DNA of 9,974 nt from an uncultured Eubacteriales bacterium (lineage in GTDB: Bacteria > Bacillota > Clostridia > Peptostreptococcales > Anaerovoracaceae). A model generated the notes under the pieces. The model was not told where the DNA came from. It ran no database searches and worked only from the letters and a program-made list of their open reading frames with translations. The stretch spans positions 1 through 9,974 of the forward strand of contig CADCRD010000248.1 of the NCBI GenBank assembly GCA_902803725.1, given 5' to 3'. This document shows, piece after piece, positions 6,969 through 9,974 of the stretch. The translations under genes and the position numbers were made by a program. Numbering within the stretch: the stretch's first letter is position 1; the number at the start of each line of letters is the position of its first letter.

Positions 6969-7082
6969 ATGAAAGTCAGAGCATCGATAAAACCGATTTG
7001 TGAAAAATGCAAAGTCATCAAGCGTAAGGGAAAGCTGATGGTTATTTGCGAAAATCCCAAGCATAAACAGAAACAAGGCTAA
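6969..7082 (+). CDS. rpmJ: 50S ribosomal protein L36, zinc type
   Basis: L36 is the smallest large-subunit protein and sits close to the factor-binding side of 23S rRNA. The 37-residue product starts M-K-V-R-A-S-I-K-P-I and carries the zinc knuckle C11, C14, C27, H32 of the zinc-binding form. AAGGAGG at 6957-6963 overlaps the infA stop and lies 5 bases before the ATG. It is the last gene of the spc-type block: the next gene, rpsM, starts 436 bases further on instead of the usual 10-20. Confidence 0.96.
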   Translation: MKVRASIKPICEKCKVIKRKGKLMVICENPKHKQKQG

Positions 7083-7090
7083 ATATCGCA

Positions 7091-7103
7091 GGAGCTATGC
7101 TCC
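7091..7103 (+). repeat. Short hairpin after rpmJ
   Basis: GGAGC (7091-7095) and GCTCC (7099-7103) pair around a TAT loop. No T-run follows, so it is not a standard intrinsic terminator and transcription probably continues. Confidence 0.4.
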
Positions 7104-7129
7104 GTGATGATCAGCAACGCAATAATAAT

Positions 7130-7178
7130 TCCTATTGTAAGAAAAAATCATTTCATGAAAAAAATTCTTGCAATAGGA
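7130..7178 (+). repeat. 14-bp inverted repeat with palindromic loop
   Basis: The left arm (7130-7143, beginning TCCTATTG) and right arm (7165-7178, ending CAATAGGA) form 14 pairs, 13 Watson-Crick and one T-G wobble at 7138/7170. The 21-base loop contains the perfect palindrome TTTCATGAAA (7151-7160). No T-run follows on either strand. The right arm overlaps the -35 element of the candidate promoter, so it could be an operator, or an RNA hairpin on read-through transcripts. Confidence 0.7.
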
Positions 7179-7197
7179 TAATATAATGATGTATTAT
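7168..7197 (+). promoter_or_regulatory. Candidate sigma-A type promoter for the alpha operon
   Basis: TTGCAA (7168-7173) and TATTAT (7192-7197) are 18 bases apart in an A+T-rich stretch, close to TTGACA and TATAAT. A start near 7204 would give a leader of about 315 bases before rpsM, holding both 47-base repeats. The nearby exact TATAAT (7182-7187) has no usable -35. The match is by eye only. Confidence 0.4.
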
Positions 7198-7350
7198 AAA
7201 CAAATGCACGCGTCATATGTTACAGTTCCCGCATATCGGTGGAATCAGCGTGAGCTTGACGATGACGAAAAAAGTTACAGTGAAATGCGCGAAGTGATTT
7301 CGTGCACAGCAACATCCCGTTTATATTGCTGCACCTGTCCTTGCGATTGA
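7186..7350 (+). CDS. Possible small ORF, cysteine-rich C-terminus, unknown
   Basis: An ATG-started frame of 54 codons begins M-M-Y-Y-K-Q-M-H-A-S-Y-V-T-V-P, has an acidic middle (E-L-D-D-D-E-K) and ends with five cysteines within 14 residues (C40, C48, C49, C51, C53). AGGA (7175-7178) lies 7 bases before the ATG, a fair but weak ribosome site. I recognise no family. The last residues and the stop codon are contributed by repeat copy A (7328-7374), and arginine codons are all CGN, whereas the neighbouring genes use mostly AGA. It may be a chance frame, a gene remnant, or a real small protein. A transcript from the candidate promoter at 7168-7197 would begin after this ATG, so both cannot work together. 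Confidence 0.2.
   Translation: MMYYKQMHASYVTVPAYRWNQRELDDDEKSYSEMREVISCTATSRLYCCTCPCD
7302..7334 (+). repeat. Bulged hairpin leading into repeat copy A
   Basis: GTGC-AGCAA (7302-7312, with an AC bulge at 7306-7307) pairs with TTGCT-GCAC (7326-7334), giving 9 pairs around a 13-base loop. The right arm includes the first bases of the 47-base repeat. No equivalent left arm precedes copy B. Confidence 0.35.
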
Positions 7351-7374
7351 CGAGCGTCAGCGAAGTCAGAGCAA
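7328..7374 (+). repeat. 47-base direct repeat, copy A
   Basis: It begins GCTGCACCTGTCC and ends AGTCAGAGCAA. It is identical to copy B at every one of 47 positions and offset from it by exactly 100 bases. The repeat can fold: CCTTGC (7339-7344) with GCAA-T-GG (7371-7377), and inside it TTGAC-GAGC-GTCAG (7347-7360). I see no coding role. Confidence 0.95.
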
Positions 7375-7400
7375 TGGAATGTGCGCCGTCAAATGTCGCA

Positions 7401-7412
7401 GCGCTTTAGCGC
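7401..7412 (+). repeat. GCGC hairpin between the two repeat copies
   Basis: GCGC (7401-7404) and GCGC (7409-7412) pair around TTTA, in a G+C-rich stretch between copies A and B. It is short and its function is unknown. Confidence 0.3.
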
Positions 7413-7427
7413 GTGGCGGCCAACGAC

Positions 7428-7474
7428 GCTGCACCTGTCCTTGCGATTGACGAGCGTCAGCGAAGTCAGAGCAA
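7428..7474 (+). repeat. 47-base direct repeat, copy B
   Basis: Exact copy of 7328-7374, ending 44 bases before the rpsM start. The same stem is available (CCTTGC 7439-7444 with GCAA-A-GG 7471-7477). In addition CCTGTCC (7434-7440) can pair with GG-A-ACAGG (7502-7509), which overlaps the rpsM ribosome site. Confidence 0.95.
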
Positions 7475-7518
7475 AGGAAGGATTGACAGCGACGGAAGAT
7501 GGGAACAGGAGGAAAAGA

Positions 7519-7887
7519 ATGGCTCGTTTAGCCGGAGTAGACTTACCAAATGACAAAAGGGTAGAAATCGGTCTCACTGCCATTTACGGCATCGGCAGAC
7601 CGACTGCACTGGAGATCCTCAAGAAAGCTAATGTTGACCCGAGCATTAGAGTTAAAGATCTTTCTGAGGAAGAAGTCGGTGCGATCAGAAAAATCATTGA
7701 TTCCGAATACGAAGTAGAAGGTGAACTCAGAAGAGAAGTTTCCATGAACATCAAGAGACTCATGGAAATCGGCTGCTACAGAGGAATCAGACACAGAAGA
7801 GGTCTGCCTGTCCGCGGACAGAAGACCAAGACAAACGCCAGAACACGTAAAGGTCCTAAAAAGACAGTAGGACGTAAGAAAAAGTAA
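7519..7887 (+). CDS. rpsM: 30S ribosomal protein S13
   Basis: S13 sits in the head of the small subunit and forms bridges to the large subunit, touching the P-site tRNA through its C-terminal tail. From ATG 7519 the product is 122 residues, the usual size: M-A-R-L-A-G-V-D-L-P, the helix-two-turn-helix region with I-Y-G-I-G-R, R-R-E-V-S-M-N-I-K-R-L, C-Y-R-G-I-R-H-R-R-G-L-P-V-R-G-Q, and a very basic tail (K-K-T-V-G-R-K-K-K). AGGAGG at 7507-7512 is 6 bases before the ATG. The frame stays open upstream to about 7381 through repeat copy B, but that extension has no homology to S13. It is the first gene of the alpha block and follows the unusual 436-base gap. Confidence 0.98.
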   Translation: MARLAGVDLPNDKRVEIGLTAIYGIGRPTALEILKKANVDPSIRVKDLSEEEVGAIRKIIDSEYEVEGELRREVSMNIKRLMEIGCYRGIRHRRGLPVRGQKTKTNARTRKGPKKTVGRKKK

Positions 7888-7905
7888 GAAAGGAGGTAGA
7901 TCATA

Positions 7906-8304
7906 ATGGCAAAAGCACAGAAAAAGGCAGTTAGAAGAAAGAAGAAAGAACGCAAGAATATAGAAAAAGGCCAGGCACATATCCAGTCTACCTTCAATAA
8001 TACTCTTGTAACACTGACAGATATGCAGGGCAACGCTCTGTCATGGTCAAGTGCAGGATCTCTCGGATTCAGAGGATCCAGAAAGTCCACACCGTTCGCA
8101 GCACAGTCAGCAGCAGAAGCAGCAGCTAAAGGTGCTATGGAACATGGACTGAAAACCGTTGAAGTATACGTTAAAGGCCCGGGCTCCGGTCGTGAAGCAG
8201 CGATCAGAGCACTGCAGAGCGCAGGTCTTCAGGTCACGATGATCAAAGACATCACACCGATACCGCATAATGGCTGCAGACCGCCGAAACGTAGAAGAGT
8301 CTGA
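7906..8304 (+). CDS. rpsK: 30S ribosomal protein S11
   Basis: S11 is part of the small-subunit platform, next to the mRNA exit and the Shine-Dalgarno duplex. The 132-residue product is normal in length. It has a basic N-terminus (K-K-A-V-R-R-K-K-K-E-R-K), A-H-I-Q-S-T-F-N-N-T, S-A-G-S-L-G-F-R-G-S-R-K-S-T-P-F-A-A-Q, G-P-G-S-G-R-E-A-A-I-R-A-L, and the family ending P-H-N-G-C-R-P-P-K-R-R-R-V. AAAGGAGG at 7889-7896 precedes the ATG by 9 bases; the spacer from rpsM is 18 bases. Confidence 0.98.
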   Translation: MAKAQKKAVRRKKKERKNIEKGQAHIQSTFNNTLVTLTDMQGNALSWSSAGSLGFRGSRKSTPFAAQSAAEAAAKGAMEHGLKTVEVYVKGPGSGREAAIRALQSAGLQVTMIKDITPIPHNGCRPPKRRRV

Positions 8305-8321
8305 GGAAAGGAGGAGAAGAC

Positions 8322-8945
8322 ATGGCAAGATATACAGATGCTAATTGCAGACTTTGCAGAAGAGAAGGCCAGAAACTTTTCTTGAAAGGTGAAAGATGCT
8401 ACAGCCCAAAGTGCGCGCTTGAAAGAAGAGCATTTCCTCCGGGGCAGAATGGTCAGGGAAGAAGATCAAAGACTTCTGAATACGGTCTGCAGCTCAGAGA
8501 AAAACAGAAGACAAAGAGATTCTACGGACTGCAGGAAACTCAGTTCAGAAATCTTTTCGATAAAGCCGCAAGAAAACAGGGTATCACAGGTGAAAATCTG
8601 CTGATTCTGCTGGAAACAAGACTGGACAACGTAGTATTCAGACTGGGATTTGCCAGCTCCAGAAAAGAAGCTCGTCAGCTGGTAACACATGGTCACTTCC
8701 AGGTAAATGGCAAGAAAGTGAATATTCCTTCATACGAAGTAAAAGCAGGCGACGTGATCACTGTTAAGGAAAAGAGCCAGAGCTCACCGAAGTTCAAGGA
8801 AGTCAAGGACATGACTATCACAGTTCCTTCATGGATGACTGTAGATGTTCAGAAGCTCGAAGGAAAGGTCGTAAGCATTCCGACAAGAGAAGAAATCGAC
8901 ACACCGATCGCTGAACACCTGATCGTAGAATTGTACTCCAAATAA
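8322..8945 (+). CDS. rpsD: 30S ribosomal protein S4, zinc-binding form
   Basis: S4 nucleates assembly of the 16S 5' domain and helps form the mRNA entry channel. In several bacteria it also represses its own operon. The 207-residue product has an N-terminal zinc site C9, C12, C26, C31 (C-X2-C, 13, C-X4-C), as in Thermus S4 and unlike Escherichia coli S4. It is followed by A-F-P-P-G-Q-N-G-Q-G-R, the helical domain with F-Y-G-L-Q-E-T-Q-F, the S4 RNA-binding domain at about residues 97-160 (L-E-T-R-L-D-N-V-V-F-R-L-G-F, A-R-Q-L-V-T-H-G-H-F-Q-V-N-G), and the C-terminus L-I-V-E-L-Y-S-K. AAAGGAGGAG lies just before the ATG. In bacilli rpsD often lies outside this cluster; here it is within it. A diverged repeat copy begins directly after the stop. 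Confidence 0.98.
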   Translation: MARYTDANCRLCRREGQKLFLKGERCYSPKCALERRAFPPGQNGQGRRSKTSEYGLQLREKQKTKRFYGLQETQFRNLFDKAARKQGITGENLLILLETRLDNVVFRLGFASSRKEARQLVTHGHFQVNGKKVNIPSYEVKAGDVITVKEKSQSSPKFKEVKDMTITVPSWMTVDVQKLEGKVVSIPTREEIDTPIAEHLIVELYSK

Positions 8946-8985
8946 GCTGCATTTGTTATTGCGATCTGCAAAGCGTACAGCGAAG
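8946..8985 (+). repeat. Diverged third copy (C) of the 47-base repeat
   Basis: It begins GCTGCATTTGTTATTGCGAT directly after the rpsD stop codon. Aligned by eye with positions 1-38 of copy A, it matches at 31 of 38, with two one-base insertions. Shared blocks are GCTGCA, TGT, TTGCGAT, AGCGT and CAGCGAAG. The copies beyond this point do not align well. Confidence 0.6.
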
Positions 8986-9005
8986 CATATTGTAAATACA
9001 ATGCT
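8984..9005 (+). repeat. Bulged hairpin before rpoA
   Basis: AGCAT-AT-TGT (8984-8993) pairs with ACAATGCT (8998-9005), giving 8 pairs with a 2-base bulge and an AAAT loop. It lies 12 bases before the ribosome-site region of rpoA. No T-run follows. Confidence 0.45.
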
Positions 9006-9032
9006 ATATTTGGAAGAAAGGAAGGATTTTTA

Positions 9033-9974
9033 ATGATCGAAATTGAAAAACCTACAATCGAATGTATTTCATCCGAAAATGATATCAACTACGGAAAGTT
9101 CATCGTTGAGCCTCTGGAAAGAGGTTATGGAACGACTCTCGGAAACAGCCTGAGAAGAATTCTTCTCAGTTCGCTTCCCGGTGCAGCCGTAACATCGGTT
9201 AAGATCGATGGAGTCCTGCACGAAATATCAACGATCCCGGGTGTTAAGGAAGATGTCACAGAGATCATTCTTAACCTCAAAAAACTTGCTGTTAAGCTGG
9301 ATGGACTGGATGACACAAAAAGAGTCATCATCAATGCAGTAGGTCCTAAGGAAGTAACGGCAGCTGATATCATGGGCGATGCTGATATGGAGATCTTCAA
9401 TCCGGATCTTCACATTGCCACACTGGAAGAGAATGCGACTTTGGTAATGGAGATCACTCTTGCAAAGGGCAGAGGCTATGTGCCGGCTGAACAGAACAAG
9501 GATGAATCCACACCTATCGCAGTCATCCCGGTTGATTCGATCTATACGCCGGTCAGAAAAGTCAACTACACTGTTGAGAATACACGTGTAGGACAGGTGA
9601 CCGACTTTGACAAACTGATCCTTGAGATCTGGACAGATGGTTCAATAACACCTCTTGAAGGTGTATCCATCGGAGCCAAGATAATGCAGGAACATCTCAA
9701 TCTCTTCATTGAGCTTACTGACAGTACAGAGACTATGGAAATCATGGTTGAAAAAGAAGAAGACCAGAAGGAAAAGGCTCTGGAGATGACGATAGAGGAA
9801 CTTGAACTTTCAGTTCGTTCGTTCAACTGCCTCAAGAGAGCAGCAATCAACACTGTAGAAGAACTTACACATAAATCCGAAGATGATATGATGAAAGTCA
9901 GAAATCTCGGAAAGAAGAGTCTTGATGAAGTCAAACTCAAGCTTGCTGAGCTGGGTCTGGGACTTCGCGAAACA
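9033..9974 (+). CDS. rpoA: RNA polymerase alpha subunit (3' end cut by window)
   Basis: Alpha dimerises to start RNA polymerase assembly, and its C-terminal domain binds promoter UP elements and activators. The 314 visible codons run to the window edge without a stop; the family is about 312-320 residues, so nearly all is present. The N-terminal domain (about 1-230) shows N-Y-G-K-F-I-V-E-P-L-E-R-G-Y-G-T-T-L-G-N-S-L-R-R-I-L-L written in pieces at residues 19-45, and I-P-G-V-K-E-D-V-T-E-I-I-L. A charged linker spans about 236-252. The C-terminal domain has V-R-S-F-N-C-L-K, where R262 matches Escherichia coli R265 for DNA contact, and N-L-G-K-K-S-L-D-E-V. AAGGA at 9022-9026 lies 6 bases before the ATG. 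The next gene, rplQ, is expected but not seen. Confidence 0.97.
   Translation, partial: MIEIEKPTIECISSENDINYGKFIVEPLERGYGTTLGNSLRRILLSSLPGAAVTSVKIDGVLHEISTIPGVKEDVTEIILNLKKLAVKLDGLDDTKRVIINAVGPKEVTAADIMGDADMEIFNPDLHIATLEENATLVMEITLAKGRGYVPAEQNKDESTPIAVIPVDSIYTPVRKVNYTVENTRVGQVTDFDKLILEIWTDGSITPLEGVSIGAKIMQEHLNLFIELTDSTETMEIMVEKEEDQKEKALEMTIEELELSVRSFNCLKRAAINTVEELTHKSEDDMMKVRNLGKKSLDEVKLKLAELGLGLRET

Larger units (their letters stand above)
7083..7518 (+). other. Expanded rpmJ-rpsM gap with repeats, hairpins and a candidate promoter
   Basis: This 436-base stretch holds no recognised gene. It contains a short hairpin after rpmJ (7091-7103), a 14-bp inverted repeat (7130-7178), a candidate promoter (7168-7197), a 54-codon weak ORF (7186-7350), a bulged hairpin (7302-7334), two identical 47-base direct repeats (7328-7374 and 7428-7474), a GCGC hairpin (7401-7412) and the rpsM ribosome site (AGGAGG, 7507-7512). 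The other spacers in this window are 0-20 bases, apart from the 85-base rpsN-rpsH and 87-base rpsD-rpoA spacers. The same hexamer CAGGAG occurs at 7089-7094 and 7506-7511, near both edges. The region may be an inserted element or an evolved leader of the alpha operon. Confidence 0.85.

Noticed and set aside
7083..7178. Intrinsic terminator after rpmJ
   Set aside because: Both the GGAGC/GCTCC hairpin and the 14-pair inverted repeat lack a following T-run on either strand.
7328..7474. CRISPR array
   Set aside because: Only two exact copies of a 47-base unit with one 53-base interval, internal hairpins and no cas genes; an operon spacer repeat is a better description.
7483..7488. Perfect TTGACA -35 box upstream of rpsM (7484-7488 region)
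   Set aside because: No acceptable -10 lies 16-19 bases downstream; that position is taken by the purine-rich ribosome site.
7381..7518. In-frame upstream extension of rpsM that would add about 46 residues
   Set aside because: The extension reads through repeat copy B, has no S13 homology, and ATG 7519 has a well-placed AGGAGG and gives the exact family N-terminus.

Overview
The window is a continuous plus-strand stretch of the ribosomal-protein supercluster: the end of the S10/spc region through the alpha operon. Gene order is rplN (partial) - rplX - rplE - rpsN(Z) - rpsH - rplF - rplR - rpsE - rpmD - rplO - secY - adk - map - infA - rpmJ, then a 436-base gap, then rpsM - rpsK - rpsD - rpoA (partial). 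This order, with adk-map-infA between secY and rpmJ and rpsD inside the alpha operon, together with the four-cysteine S14, S4, L36 and adenylate kinase, points to a Gram-positive Bacillota bacterium, most likely of class Clostridia. Strong AGGAGG ribosome sites precede most genes. Base composition looks mid-40s % G+C by eye (not computed). Genus cannot be given from the sequence alone.

Region 1-3574 holds ribosomal proteins L14, L24, L5, S14, S8, L6, L18, S5 and L30. Most are separated by 12-17 bases. The exception is an 85-base rpsN-rpsH spacer carrying a hairpin. Region 3595-7082 holds L15, the SecY translocon channel, adenylate kinase, methionine aminopeptidase, IF-1 and L36. The rplO/secY and adk/map pairs abut exactly (stop codon directly followed by ATG), which suggests translational coupling. 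The cluster thus co-produces ribosome parts, the protein-export channel, the enzyme that trims new N-termini, an initiation factor, a nucleotide-balancing kinase and the RNA polymerase alpha subunit.

Region 7083-7518 is the unusual part. Where this operon normally has 10-20 bases there are 436. They contain a 14-bp inverted repeat overlapping a plausible promoter, a possible 54-codon cysteine-rich small ORF, and two identical 47-base direct repeats exactly 100 bases apart. A diverged third copy of the repeat begins directly after the rpsD stop codon, so the rpsM-rpsK-rpsD block is bracketed by members of one repeat family. This is the best candidate for something undescribed: a small repeat or inserted element, or an RNA leader controlling the alpha operon. 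The genes themselves are ordinary, intact housekeeping genes.
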